Notes under the pieces: model-generated | Seen by the model: only the letters and a program-made list of their open reading frames with translations | What the model was told of the DNA's origin: nothing | Databases searched by the model: none | Origin: Thalassovita sp. | Lineage (GTDB): Bacteria; Pseudomonadota; Alphaproteobacteria; Rhodobacterales; Rhodobacteraceae | Direction of reading: 5' to 3' | Assembly: GCA_017792425.1 (NCBI GenBank) | Contig: CP051233.1 | Coordinates: forward strand, 647,457-711,456 | Length of the DNA stretch: 64,000 nt | Shown here: positions 31,681-39,597 of the stretch, one piece after another | Layout: each line of letters begins with the position of its first letter | How positions within the stretch are numbered: the first letter of the stretch is position 1 | Position numbers and translations under genes: made by a program

Positions 31681-32451
31681 ATGGATAGTCTGTTTTCCAA
31701 CCTGACGCCACTGGCGTTCAGCCTGTGCCTGATGGTCGCCCTGCTGGCCGGGGTGATCAAGGGCATGGTGGGATTCGCCATGCCGATGGTGATGGTTTCG
31801 GGCCTGTCCAGCATCGTGGGCGCAGAATGGGCGCTGGCGGGGCTGATCCTGCCCACGGTGGCGACAAACCTGTGGCAGGCGCTGCGGCAGGGGCGGGCGG
31901 CGGCCTGGGATTCGGTCAAGCGGTTCCGGGTGTTCTTGTTGTGCGGGCTGGTGACGCTGGTGGCCAGCGCACAATTGGTGCGGGTGCTGCCGGGGGACGT
32001 TCTGTTGCTGACGATCGGCGGCCCGGTGGTGGTGTTCGCGCTGATCCAGCTGTTCGGGGTAAAGGTCCGCCTGCCAGAGGACGGGCACCACCTGGCAGAG
32101 GCCGGGGTGGGCGGGTTCGCCGGGGCGATCGGCGGGATGTCGGGGATCTGGGGACCGCCCACGGTGATGTACCTGACGGCGATCAACACGCCGAAGCGCG
32201 ACCAGATCCGCATCCAGGGCGTAATCTATGGCCTGGGGGCAGTGGCGCTGCTGGGCGCACATGTGGGATCGGGCGTCATGCGGGCCGAAACCCTGCCGTT
32301 TTCACTGGCGCTGCTGGCGCCGGCGCTGGCGGGGACATGGCTGGGCTTCAAGGTGCAGGACCAGATCGACCAAGTCGCCTTTCGCAAGGCGACGCTGGTG
32401 GTGCTGATGATCGCGGGCCTGAACCTGATCCGGCGCGGGCTGATGGGATAG
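31681..32451 (+). CDS. TauE/SafE family sulfite/organosulfonate-type permease
   Basis: A 256-residue inner-membrane protein with about eight hydrophobic segments. Its family marks are LLAGVIKGMVGFAMPMVMV (the glycine-rich first helix), GLILPTVATNLWQALRQG, VGGFAGAIGGMSGIWGPPTVMYL in the second half, and a Gly-rich ALAGTWLGFKV. TauE/SafE proteins export sulfite, sulfoacetate or similar anions. Here the ligand is unknown. The ATG at 31681 gives a proper N-terminus; a frame upstream to 31627 encodes no hydrophobic residues and is ignored. A clear Shine-Dalgarno is lacking. It is divergent from mcd across about 195 bases. Confidence 0.88.
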   Translation: MDSLFSNLTPLAFSLCLMVALLAGVIKGMVGFAMPMVMVSGLSSIVGAEWALAGLILPTVATNLWQALRQGRAAAWDSVKRFRVFLLCGLVTLVASAQLVRVLPGDVLLLTIGGPVVVFALIQLFGVKVRLPEDGHHLAEAGVGGFAGAIGGMSGIWGPPTVMYLTAINTPKRDQIRIQGVIYGLGAVALLGAHVGSGVMRAETLPFSLALLAPALAGTWLGFKVQDQIDQVAFRKATLVVLMIAGLNLIRRGLMG

Positions 32452-32466
32452 CCACGCGCCGCCGTC

Positions 32467-32826
32467 TTAGTGCGCGGGCGTGTAGTTTGCCACCGCGTCG
32501 ATGAAAGAACGGATCTGGGTTTTCAGCCGTTCATCCTGAATTTTCGAAATGACGCTGGCGATGCGTGCGGTTTCTTCGTCGATGACCGGGCCGCCGTTGT
32601 CGTCATTTTCGCCCAGACCGTCAAAGAAATACGACGGGGGCACATTCAGGATGCGCGAAATTTCGAACAGTTTGCTGGCGGAAATCCGGTTCCGGCCCAG
32701 TTCGTACTTCTGCACCTGCTGGAACGAGATATCGAGCCCCTTGGCGACATCCGTCTGGGTCAGGCCACGCAGCACGCGCAGATTCTTCAGCTTCTTGCCA
32801 ACATGTTCGTCTACAGGGTGTGACAT
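32467..32826 (-). CDS. XRE-family transcriptional regulator
   Basis: A 119-residue DNA-binding protein. A Cro/CI helix-turn-helix spans about residues 12-66: GKKLKNLRVLRGLTQTDVAKGL, then SFQQVQKYELGRNRISASKLFEISRIL, followed by the linker VPPSYFFDGL. The tail (IDEETARIASVISKIQDERLKTQIRSFIDAVA) is amphipathic and probably dimerises. This arrangement is frequent in alphaproteobacteria (for example the y4wC type). It converges with the TauE gene, 15 bases between stops. It is divergent from the LysR-headed regulator across a 228-base AT-rich region that contains the near-palindrome GAAAATTTTC. Confidence 0.88.
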   Translation of the reverse strand: MSHPVDEHVGKKLKNLRVLRGLTQTDVAKGLDISFQQVQKYELGRNRISASKLFEISRILNVPPSYFFDGLGENDDNGGPVIDEETARIASVISKIQDERLKTQIRSFIDAVANYTPAH

Positions 32827-33054
32827 GATCTTCTTCCACTATCTTACGTCACATTCAGTCCTATAGAATCTCATTCCACGATCAATCTGTTAGATGTTAC
32901 AACTTTAGGTATGAGTATTTACCGTTGATGGATGATTTATTTACCATCAGGAAAATTTTCTGATATTTCGGATGCGACCTATCCCTTAGGACAGCCTTGT
33001 CGGGGTCGGATCGGTAAACGTAATTTGAATGCGAGTTAGTAGAGTGTGTGTACA

Positions 33055-33945
33055 ATGAACAGAAACCAGAGCACAGGCCTGTTGTTTGATTTGCTGAGAT
33101 CGTTCGTGACGCTGGCGCGAACGCTGAACCTGTCGCGCGCCGTACGAGAGTTGGACTCGACCCGGCAGACGGTGCGGCGGCATATCAATATCCTGGAGGA
33201 CATCAAGGGACAGCCCCTGTTCGAGTTGGAGGACCGCCAGTACCGTCTGACGGATGCGGGCGAACGGTCGCTGCGCGAGGCGCAGGATATTCTGGCGCGC
33301 GGAGAGGCGTGGCTGCGCAACGAGGCCGGCCATATCGACGGGCTGTTCCATGTCTCGCGCCAGGAAGACAAGACCGGGTGGGAATTTCACCTGCAACAGC
33401 ATCCGATCTCGGACGTGTGGACCGGGAAATCCGCGCTGCTGAAACGTGGCCTGAAATGCTGGGCCGAGGCGTCCGGGCAGATCGAACATGACGCCATGTT
33501 GCCCGTCCGTCCCTACCTGATGGTGTTCCGCCGGTTCGAGCGGGATTGGGTCTGTACAGAGGTTGGCAGCAAGTCGTCCTATGCAACATGGTACGGCTGG
33601 GCCTGGGAGCGCAGCGCAGTGGGGCGCAGCGTGCCGGGGCTGCCGGGTGGCGTGGCGCTGGCCAACCTGCTGAGCCAACCGTTCGAGGATGTGCGCGCGA
33701 CGCACGGGCTGCGGTATGACCATGTCCACACCTATATGGCGCGCGGCGAAAGCGGCCAGATGGAGCCGATCAGCTTCAAGCGCCTGCTGCTGGGCTGCCG
33801 TTTTCCCGACAACAGCTTTGCCTTGGCGTCCTTGGTGGAACGAAGTTATGACCTGGAAATCTTTGGCGTCAGCGATGAAAAGATACGGTCTATGCCGCAG
33901 GTTGAGGTAATGAACATAGCTGACCCTATGGTTGCATCAAATTAA
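33055..33945 (+). CDS. LysR-type HTH regulator with a non-LysR C-terminal domain
   Basis: A 296-residue protein. Residues 1-80 are a LysR-type winged helix (FDLLRSFVTLARTLNLSRAVRELDSTRQTVRRHINILEDIKGQPLFELEDRQYRLTDAGERSLREAQDIL, split: LLRSFVTLARTLNLSRAVREL and QTVRRHINILEDIKGQPLF). The remaining 200 residues do not look like the periplasmic-binding fold of LysR regulators. They hold HLQQHPISDVWTG, a Trp/Tyr-rich YATWYGWAWERS and GLPGGVALANLLSQP, which resembles a sensor of PAS-like size. ATG 33055 lacks a Shine-Dalgarno; a GTG at 33046 is possible. The next gene on the same strand is an unknown protein 64 bases on. The region is AT-richer than its neighbours upstream of the start. Function unknown. 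Confidence 0.75.
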   Translation: MNRNQSTGLLFDLLRSFVTLARTLNLSRAVRELDSTRQTVRRHINILEDIKGQPLFELEDRQYRLTDAGERSLREAQDILARGEAWLRNEAGHIDGLFHVSRQEDKTGWEFHLQQHPISDVWTGKSALLKRGLKCWAEASGQIEHDAMLPVRPYLMVFRRFERDWVCTEVGSKSSYATWYGWAWERSAVGRSVPGLPGGVALANLLSQPFEDVRATHGLRYDHVHTYMARGESGQMEPISFKRLLLGCRFPDNSFALASLVERSYDLEIFGVSDEKIRSMPQVEVMNIADPMVASN

Positions 33946-34009
33946 CAAGGAAAAGCCCCTTTCCTCAGGTTGTGTCACGATGTGAGTCCCAAACCTGAGG
34001 AGAGACCAA

Positions 34010-34723
34010 ATGACCATTCACGATGTTTTCGACGGCGCGCGCCTTTTGACCGAGGCGGTCACGAGCCTGCAATCCAACCAGTTGTTCCTGACGGTGGGCG
34101 ACGATTTCGAGGAATACGCCCGGATCGTCGCCGATGGCCGGCCAGAGCAGCCGCTGGGTCCGCCGTTCGATCCCGCCAAGCAGTTTTTACCTTCTGCCAG
34201 AGGGATTTGGGTGATTGGCCGTAACGCGCAGGGGCATCTGGTGCATACCCAGGCGATGCGCCTGCTGGACCTGTGCGATCAGACGCTGGCGCGGTACATG
34301 AGCGCCCGTTTCGCAGAGTTTCCCCCGGGCGGTGTGGGTATCGACATGGAAGGATCGTGGTTCCGTCCGGGGCCGGGGGCCAAGCGAATCACCGGGAGGG
34401 CCTGTTATCACGGCGAGATGTGGATGAAAGACGATCCGGCCTATCGCGGGCGCGGGCTGATCGACTATCTGGCGCGGTTTTCCTTCCTGACGGCGATGCT
34501 GCACTGGCAGCCGGATTTCATTTTCGGCTTCATGCTGCGGCAGGTGGCACGGCGCGGGCTGGCAGAGCGCGAAGGGTACATGCACGTGGACCCCTATTGC
34601 CTGAGCTGGAAGATCGAAGGCCGCAACGAGCCGTTCGATTGCAACATGGTCTGGATGGATATCGAGGACATCCGCCACGTGATCCATGTCCCGCTGGAAA
34701 GCAAAGTGCCCGTGGCTGCCTGA
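34010..34723 (+). CDS. Conserved hypothetical protein paired with the LysR-headed regulator
   Basis: A 237-residue soluble protein without a recognised domain. Notable pieces are LTVGDDFEEYARIVADG, GIWVIGRNAQGHLVHTQAMRLLDL, the acidic-aromatic GVGIDMEGSWFRPGPGAKRITG, and the C-terminal MLRQVARRGLAEREGYMHVDPYCLSWKIEGR. The second half, with GRACYHGEMWMKDDPAYRGRGLIDYLARFSFLTAML (split here), resembles an N-acyltransferase-like fold with an RGRG loop, but this is not secure. TGAGGAGAGA precedes the ATG. It follows the regulator at 33055, and a bidirectional terminator separates it from pckA. The two-gene unit is likely co-regulated. Function unknown. Confidence 0.65.
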   Translation: MTIHDVFDGARLLTEAVTSLQSNQLFLTVGDDFEEYARIVADGRPEQPLGPPFDPAKQFLPSARGIWVIGRNAQGHLVHTQAMRLLDLCDQTLARYMSARFAEFPPGGVGIDMEGSWFRPGPGAKRITGRACYHGEMWMKDDPAYRGRGLIDYLARFSFLTAMLHWQPDFIFGFMLRQVARRGLAEREGYMHVDPYCLSWKIEGRNEPFDCNMVWMDIEDIRHVIHVPLESKVPVAA

Positions 34724-34750
34724 GGTTGACCATGCGGGAGGAGGAAAACA

Positions 34751-34778
34751 AAACGCCCCGGCGTGGGCCGGGGCGTTT
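34751..34778. terminator. Bidirectional terminator between the unknown gene and pckA
   Basis: AAACGCCCCGG (34751-34761) pairs with CCGGGGCGTTT (34768-34778) around a 6-base loop. The A-run and T-run on either side let it work in both directions. It lies 27 bases after the plus-strand gene and 20 bases after the pckA stop. Confidence 0.92.
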
Positions 34779-34798
34779 CGAAACGGTTTGCGTGTGGC

Positions 34799-36397
34799 TT
34801 AGCCGATGGCGGCGGCCTTCACGTCTTCGTCGATGTAGGGCAGGTACTGTTCGAAGTTGTCAGCGAACATCTGAACCAGCTTGGCGGCCTGCGCATCAAA
34901 GGCGGCCTTGTCCGCCCAGGTCTGGCGCGGATCCAGCAGCGCGTCGTCCACGCCTTCCAGCGACACCGGCACGTCAAAACCGAAGTTGGCGTCCTTGCGG
35001 AACTGCGCGTCGTTCAGAGAGCCGTCCAACGCGGCGGTCAGCAGGGCGCGGGTGGCCTTGATCGGCATCCGCTTGCCGGTTCCGAAGGCGCCGCCTGTCC
35101 AGCCGGTGTTCACCAGCCAGCAGGTCGCGCCGTGCTTGGCGATCTTTTCGCGAAGCAGGTTGCCGTATGCCTCGGGGCGGCGCGGCATGAAGGGCGCGCC
35201 GAAGCAGGTCGAGAACGTGGGTTCCGGTTCCACGACGCCACGTTCTGTGCCTGGGGTCTTCGAGGTGAAGCCGGACAGGAAGTGGTACATCGCCTGCGCC
35301 GGGGTCAGCCGCGAGATCGGCGGCAGGACGCCATAGGCGTCACAGGTCAGCAGGATGATGTTCTTCGGATGGCCGCCCTGCGCGGTGTCCGACGCGTTGG
35401 AAATGTATTCCAGCGGGTAGGCGCAGCGCATGTTTTCGGTCAGCGAGGAGTCCTTGAAATCCAGTTCAAAGGTTTCTTCGTTGTAGACCATGTTTTCGAT
35501 CACGGTGCCGAACATGGAGCAGGTTGCGTAGATTTCCGGCTCTGCCTCGGGCGACAGGTTGATCGTCTTGGCATAGCAGCCGCCTTCGAAGTTGAAGGTG
35601 CCGCGATCCGACCAGCCGTGTTCGTCGTCACCGATCAGGGTGCGCGACGGATCGGCCGACAGGGTGGTTTTGCCGGTACCGGACAGGCCAAAGAAAATGG
35701 CGGTGTCCACCGGGTTGCCGATCGCGTGGTTGGCCGAACAGTGCATCGGCATCACGCCCTTGTCGGGCAGCAGGTAGTTCAACAGGGTGAACACGGATTT
35801 CTTGTTCTCGCCCGCGTACTCGGTGCCGCCGATCAGGATCAGCTTCTTGTCGAAGTTCATCGCGATCACGGTTTCGGTGCGGCAGTCGTGACGCTCCGGG
35901 TCAGCCTGGAAGCTGGGGCAGTTGATGACGGTGAAGTCCGCCAGGAACCCGTCCAGCGCGGCGCGGTCCGGGCGGCGCAGCATGTGACGGATGAACAGGT
36001 TGTGCCAGGCCAGCTCGGTGACCATGCGGACGTTGATCGCATAGGCCGGGTCAGCGCCGCCCACCAGATCCTGTACGTAGTAGTCGCGGCCCTTCATGTG
36101 TTCCAGCATGTCGGCGTGCAGGACGTCGAACCCTTCGGGCGACATGGCGCGGTTGTTTTCCCACCAGATCGTGTCAACGACGCTGTCGGTTTTGACGACG
36201 TGCTTGTCCTTGGGGGACCGGCCGGTGAATTTGCCGGTGGTCACCAGGAATGCGCCGCCGTTGCCCAGTGTGCCTTCGCCGTTCTTGAGCGCGGCTTCGA
36301 TCAGCGCGGGCTCCATAAGATTGTAATAGACATTGCCCAGCCCTTCGATCCCTTGATCCTCAAGCCGGAAGTTCGGGTTTACCCGTCCAAATGTCAT
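34799..36397 (-). CDS. pckA: Phosphoenolpyruvate carboxykinase (ATP)
   Basis: A 532-residue enzyme that converts oxaloacetate and ATP to phosphoenolpyruvate, ADP and CO2 in gluconeogenesis. It has TGKFTGRSPKDKHVV (substrate-binding Arg), the kinase-1a P-loop GLSGTGKTTLS (about 235-245), the metal-site IGDDEHGWSDRGTFNFEGGCYAKTI, kinase-2 residues and the C-terminal NTGWTGGAFGTGKRMPIKATRALL. The length equals the bacterial ATP-type standard. It is divergent from chvI over a 349-base intergenic region with two kinds of repeated sites. The placement next to chvI-chvG is conserved in alphaproteobacteria and fits carbon-source and envelope-acid control of gluconeogenesis. Confidence 0.98.
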   Translation of the reverse strand: MTFGRVNPNFRLEDQGIEGLGNVYYNLMEPALIEAALKNGEGTLGNGGAFLVTTGKFTGRSPKDKHVVKTDSVVDTIWWENNRAMSPEGFDVLHADMLEHMKGRDYYVQDLVGGADPAYAINVRMVTELAWHNLFIRHMLRRPDRAALDGFLADFTVINCPSFQADPERHDCRTETVIAMNFDKKLILIGGTEYAGENKKSVFTLLNYLLPDKGVMPMHCSANHAIGNPVDTAIFFGLSGTGKTTLSADPSRTLIGDDEHGWSDRGTFNFEGGCYAKTINLSPEAEPEIYATCSMFGTVIENMVYNEETFELDFKDSSLTENMRCAYPLEYISNASDTAQGGHPKNIILLTCDAYGVLPPISRLTPAQAMYHFLSGFTSKTPGTERGVVEPEPTFSTCFGAPFMPRRPEAYGNLLREKIAKHGATCWLVNTGWTGGAFGTGKRMPIKATRALLTAALDGSLNDAQFRKDANFGFDVPVSLEGVDDALLDPRQTWADKAAFDAQAAKLVQMFADNFEQYLPYIDEDVKAAAIG

Positions 36398-36506
36398 GTT
36401 GCCAAGCTCCTGTAGCCGCGTGCCGTGCGGCGGTGTTCTGACGCCGTGCGGGCTCCCTCCCGCAGCGGACCGGGGGGGTGCCCCGTGCGGCCTCTTAACA
36501 TGTCAA

Positions 36507-36519
36507 TTCCATGAAGGAA
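36507..36519. promoter_or_regulatory. Inverted-repeat site TTCCATGAAGGAA, first of two
   Basis: TTCC-ATGAA-GGAA is an inverted repeat with 4-bp arms around a 5-base centre. A second site that differs by one central base lies 110 bases further on (36617-36629). This copy is about 110 bases from the pckA start. Two matching sites in one intergenic region suggest a dimeric regulator that acts on pckA, chvI or both. Confidence 0.5.
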
Positions 36520-36536
36520 CAGGACGGTTTAACGCA

Positions 36537-36566
36537 GTTAGCGCAACCAAATGCAGGTTAGCGCAA
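36537..36566 (+). promoter_or_regulatory. Direct repeat GTTAGCGCAA, two copies 20 bp apart
   Basis: GTTAGCGCAA occurs at 36537-36546 and again at 36557-36566. The 20-bp period places both on the same face of the DNA helix. Response regulators of the OmpR class, to which ChvI belongs, bind tandem half-sites, so this is a candidate ChvI or autoregulatory site. The usual spacing for OmpR-type half-sites is closer to 10-11 bp, so two adjacent pairs could be meant. Confidence 0.45.
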
Positions 36567-36616
36567 TCAGGGCGGAAAATGACGCGTGGTTGGCCAGGTT
36601 CAGTGGCGAATTATCG

Positions 36617-36629
36617 TTCCATAAAGGAA
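36617..36629. promoter_or_regulatory. Inverted-repeat site TTCCATAAAGGAA, second of two
   Basis: TTCC-ATAAA-GGAA repeats the site at 36507 with one change. It lies 118 bases ahead of the chvI start. The rest of the 349-base pckA-chvI spacer (36398-36746) holds no gene that I can support. Confidence 0.5.
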
Positions 36630-36746
36630 TCGTGTCCAAAATGAGGCGTAAATCAAGCCTGATTCGCAGATTTGGATTGATTGATCGCGGCAAAGGACGT
36701 CATAATGCAAAGAAAAACACTTTAGAGCAGTACAAGGAATACACAG

Positions 36747-37448
36747 ATGTCCAAGATCGCCCTTGTGGACGATGACAGGAATATCCTGACTTCCGTGGCC
36801 ATGACCCTCGAGGCAGAGGGGTTCGAGGTCGAAACCTACAACGACGGCCAATCGGCCCTGGATGCTTTCAACAAGAAGCTGCCTGACATGGCCGTGCTGG
36901 ACATCAAGATGCCCCGCATGGACGGCATGGACCTGTTGCAGCGGTTGCGCCAGAAAACCTCTATGCCGGTAATTTTCCTGACCTCCAAGGATGACGAGAT
37001 CGACGAGGTCCTGGGCCTGCGGATGGGGGCCGACGACTATGTGAAGAAGCCGTTTTCGCAGCGCCTGCTGGTGGAACGCATCCGTGCCCTGCTGCGGCGG
37101 CAAGAGGCGGTTTCGGGCGATCTGGTCGGCGATACCGAGGAAACCAAGGTGATGGAACGCGGCGAGCTGCGGATGGACCCGCTGCGCCACGCGGTCACCT
37201 GGAAGGGCCTGGACGTCTCCCTGACCGTCACGGAATTCCTGCTGCTGCAGGCATTGGCGCAGCGCCCCGGCTTTGTGAAGTCCCGCGATCAGCTGATGGA
37301 CGTGGCCTATGACGATCAGGTCTATGTCGACGACCGCACCATCGACAGCCATATCAAGCGGCTGCGTAAGAAGATGCGGTCCGTCGATTCCGATTTCTCG
37401 GCGATCGAGACGCTTTATGGTATTGGTTACAGGTATAACGAGGAATAA
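36747..37448 (+). CDS. chvI: Response regulator ChvI (OmpR family)
   Basis: A 233-residue two-component regulator. The receiver domain has the acidic pair D8/D9, phospho-acceptor D52 (AVLDIKMPRMDG), the Thr in FLTSKDDE and the Lys in VKKPF. The C-terminal winged helix (from about 135) reads MDPLRHAVTWKGLDVSLTVTEF, RDQLMDVAYDDQVYVDDRTIDSHIKRLRKKM, then FSAIETLYGIGYRY. ChvI controls envelope, acid and host-interaction genes in alphaproteobacteria. AAGGAA lies 8 bases ahead of the start. Stop and next start overlap in TAATG, so kinase translation is coupled. It opens the chvI-chvG-hprK-rapZ-EIIA-HPr operon. Confidence 0.95.
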   Translation: MSKIALVDDDRNILTSVAMTLEAEGFEVETYNDGQSALDAFNKKLPDMAVLDIKMPRMDGMDLLQRLRQKTSMPVIFLTSKDDEIDEVLGLRMGADDYVKKPFSQRLLVERIRALLRRQEAVSGDLVGDTEETKVMERGELRMDPLRHAVTWKGLDVSLTVTEFLLLQALAQRPGFVKSRDQLMDVAYDDQVYVDDRTIDSHIKRLRKKMRSVDSDFSAIETLYGIGYRYNEE

Positions 37449-39166
37449 TGGCTCTCGCTGAGGGGATTCATTTGCGGGAAACGGCGCCGAAGCGCGACGG
37501 CGATGTCGTGCTGGGTGACGAATTCGTCGCCCCGGACAGTACGGTTGAGAAAGAGCTTCGCGTCCGGCGTGCCCGGCGCGGGTTCCTGTCGCTCAACCGG
37601 TCGCCGCTGACCCGCAAGATCATCACGTTCAACCTGATTGCCCTGAACGTGCTCGTGGCCGGGGTGCTGCTGCTCAATTCCTCTCGGGATTCGCTGGTGG
37701 TGGACCGGGCCAATGCCTTGATCGCGCAAGCGGAACTGGTGGCCGACGTGGTCGAGGCGCAACTGCCCAAGGGCGCGCCGGTCAGCCTGCTGTCGGGGGA
37801 TGGCGTGGACATTCCCGGCACGCTGGACGGGCTGGACCTGCGCAAGGGCGTTTCCGTTTACGTGTTCGACCCGAACGGGGCGCTGATCGCGTCGGACCGC
37901 GGCAAGGGCGTGGCGCGGGCGCAGACAAGCGGTGACGGCGGCTCTACGCTGATTTCTGACGCGCTGGCCAAGGTCTGGGACCGGTTCGACACGCTGATCA
38001 ACGGCCCGCGTGACCGCAGTTCCATGCCGACGATCGAACAGCTGGCCGGCGGCATGGTGAAACCGGCCGCATCCGGTGGCGCGCAGATCGAAACCGGTCT
38101 GCAAACCGCCGAGGGCAGCTATTTCGCGGCCGCGTCGCCAATCGTGCAGGGCGGGCGCGCCATCGGTGTCGTGGCCCTGACCAGCGCGGCAGGGGAAATC
38201 GACGGTCTGGTGCGCGGCGAACGAGAACGCATCCTGCAGATGTTCCTGATCGCGACGCTGGTGTCGATCGGCCTGAGCCTGGTGCTGGCTTCGACCATCG
38301 CCAACCCGCTGGCGGACCTGGCCGCCGCCGCCGAACTGGGCGGCGCGCGCGACCGGCGCGGCAACGCCGCCGGACGCATCCGCATTCCCGATCTGACCGC
38401 ACGGCCCGATGAAATCGGGCGGCTGTCGGCGGCGCTGCGGGGCATGGTTTCGGCGCTTTATGACCGGATCGACAGCAACGAACAATTCGCCGCCGACGTG
38501 GCGCATGAGATCAAGAACCCGCTGGCCAGCTTGCGCTCTGCCGTGGGGACGCTGCGGGTGGCGCAGCGGGACGACCAGCGCGAAAAACTGCTGGATGTGA
38601 TCGACCACGACGTGCGCCGACTGGACCGTCTGGTCAGCGACATTTCCAATGCCTCGCGGCTGGACAGCGAACTGGTCAAGGAAGAGCAGGAGAACTTCAA
38701 CCTGCTGAAGATGATCGGGAACCTGGGCGAATACCTGGGCCAGCAGGCCGAGGAAAAGGGGATCGAGTTCATCATGGACATCCCCGCCAACCCGATCCAG
38801 ATTCGCGGGTTGGAAGCGCGGCTGGCGCAAGTTTTCGTGAACCTGATCACCAACGCGATCAGTTTTTGCGAAGACGGGGACGCCATCCGCGTCTGGGCCC
38901 GTCAGCGCGACAACCGGGTTCTGGTCGTGGTCGAAGACACCGGCCCCGGCATCCCGGACCAGGCGCTGACCAAGGTGTTCAAGCGGTTCTACTCGGAACG
39001 GCCGGAAAACCAGTTCGGCAACAACTCGGGCCTTGGCTTGGCGATTTCCAAGCAGATCGTCGAGGCGCATGGCGGCGTGATCTGGGCCGAGAACATTCGC
39101 CCGACCGACGCCGACCCGACCTCGGAACCGCTGGGGGCGCGGTTCGTGGTGGGCCTGCCGGTCTGA
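37448..39166 (+). CDS. chvG: Sensor histidine kinase ChvG
   Basis: A 572-residue inner-membrane kinase and partner of ChvI. The cytoplasmic N-terminal tail (1-55) is followed by membrane helix 1 (about 57-77), a periplasmic sensor of about 180 residues, membrane helix 2 (about 264-284) and a HAMP linker. The H-box is FAADVAHEIKNPLASL with phospho-acceptor His353. The N-box is VNLITNAISF, followed by G1 VEDTGPGIPD, FKRFYSERP and G2 NSGLGLAISKQIV. The periplasmic domain normally senses acid or loss of ExoR-like repression. No exoR homologue lies nearby. The stop is one base away from the GTG of hprK. Confidence 0.95.
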   Translation: MALAEGIHLRETAPKRDGDVVLGDEFVAPDSTVEKELRVRRARRGFLSLNRSPLTRKIITFNLIALNVLVAGVLLLNSSRDSLVVDRANALIAQAELVADVVEAQLPKGAPVSLLSGDGVDIPGTLDGLDLRKGVSVYVFDPNGALIASDRGKGVARAQTSGDGGSTLISDALAKVWDRFDTLINGPRDRSSMPTIEQLAGGMVKPAASGGAQIETGLQTAEGSYFAAASPIVQGGRAIGVVALTSAAGEIDGLVRGERERILQMFLIATLVSIGLSLVLASTIANPLADLAAAAELGGARDRRGNAAGRIRIPDLTARPDEIGRLSAALRGMVSALYDRIDSNEQFAADVAHEIKNPLASLRSAVGTLRVAQRDDQREKLLDVIDHDVRRLDRLVSDISNASRLDSELVKEEQENFNLLKMIGNLGEYLGQQAEEKGIEFIMDIPANPIQIRGLEARLAQVFVNLITNAISFCEDGDAIRVWARQRDNRVLVVVEDTGPGIPDQALTKVFKRFYSERPENQFGNNSGLGLAISKQIVEAHGGVIWAENIRPTDADPTSEPLGARFVVGLPV

Positions 39167-39167
39167 C

Positions 39168-39593
39168 GTGGCCGGGGCGGAACAAATCCTGCATGCCAGC
39201 GCGGTGGCCCTGAACGGGGCCGCCGTTTGCATTTTCGGGGCCAGCGGATCGGGCAAGTCGGCGTTGGCGCTGCAATTGATGGCAATGGGCGCAGGGTTGG
39301 TGGCCGATGACGGCTGCCGCATCTGGCGCGCAGGCGACGGGCTGCAGGTGGACGCGGTGGACACGATCCGTGGCCGGATCGAAGCGCGCGGCGTGGGCAT
39401 CCTGAACGCGGCCGCGGTAGGGCCGGCGCGACTGGCGCTGTGGGTGGATCTGGACCGGACCGAAACGGAGCGTTTGCCGCCACGGCGTGAAAAGGTTTGT
39501 CTGGGCGTTTCCCTTCCGATCGTCCACAATGTGCGGACGCAGCATTTCGCCGCCGCGATTCTTCAATACCTCAAGGCAGGACGGAACGCCTGA
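39168..39593 (+). CDS. hprK: Short HPr kinase/phosphorylase
   Basis: A 141-residue protein that equals only the C-terminal kinase domain of Gram-positive HprK (about 310). This short form is normal for alphaproteobacteria. P-loop GASGSGKS (24-31) is followed by MGAGLVADDG, and the HprK signature GIEARGVGILN appears as RGRIEARGVGILN. The C-terminal capping region reads LPIVHNVRTQHFAAAIL. It phosphorylates a serine on HPr (encoded two genes on). It uses a GTG start one base after chvG's stop. No strong Shine-Dalgarno is seen, which suggests translational coupling with chvG. The place in the operon ties envelope sensing to PTS control. Confidence 0.92.
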   Translation: MAGAEQILHASAVALNGAAVCIFGASGSGKSALALQLMAMGAGLVADDGCRIWRAGDGLQVDAVDTIRGRIEARGVGILNAAAVGPARLALWVDLDRTETERLPPRREKVCLGVSLPIVHNVRTQHFAAAILQYLKAGRNA

Positions 39594-39597
39594 ACCA

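Noticed and set aside
34763..36415. 550-codon plus-strand frame over pckA
   Set aside because: Shadow of pckA; low-complexity composition and no domain.
37427..39529. 700-codon minus-strand frame over chvG and hprK
   Set aside because: Arg/Gln/His-rich shadow of two well-supported genes; no motif, no ribosome site.
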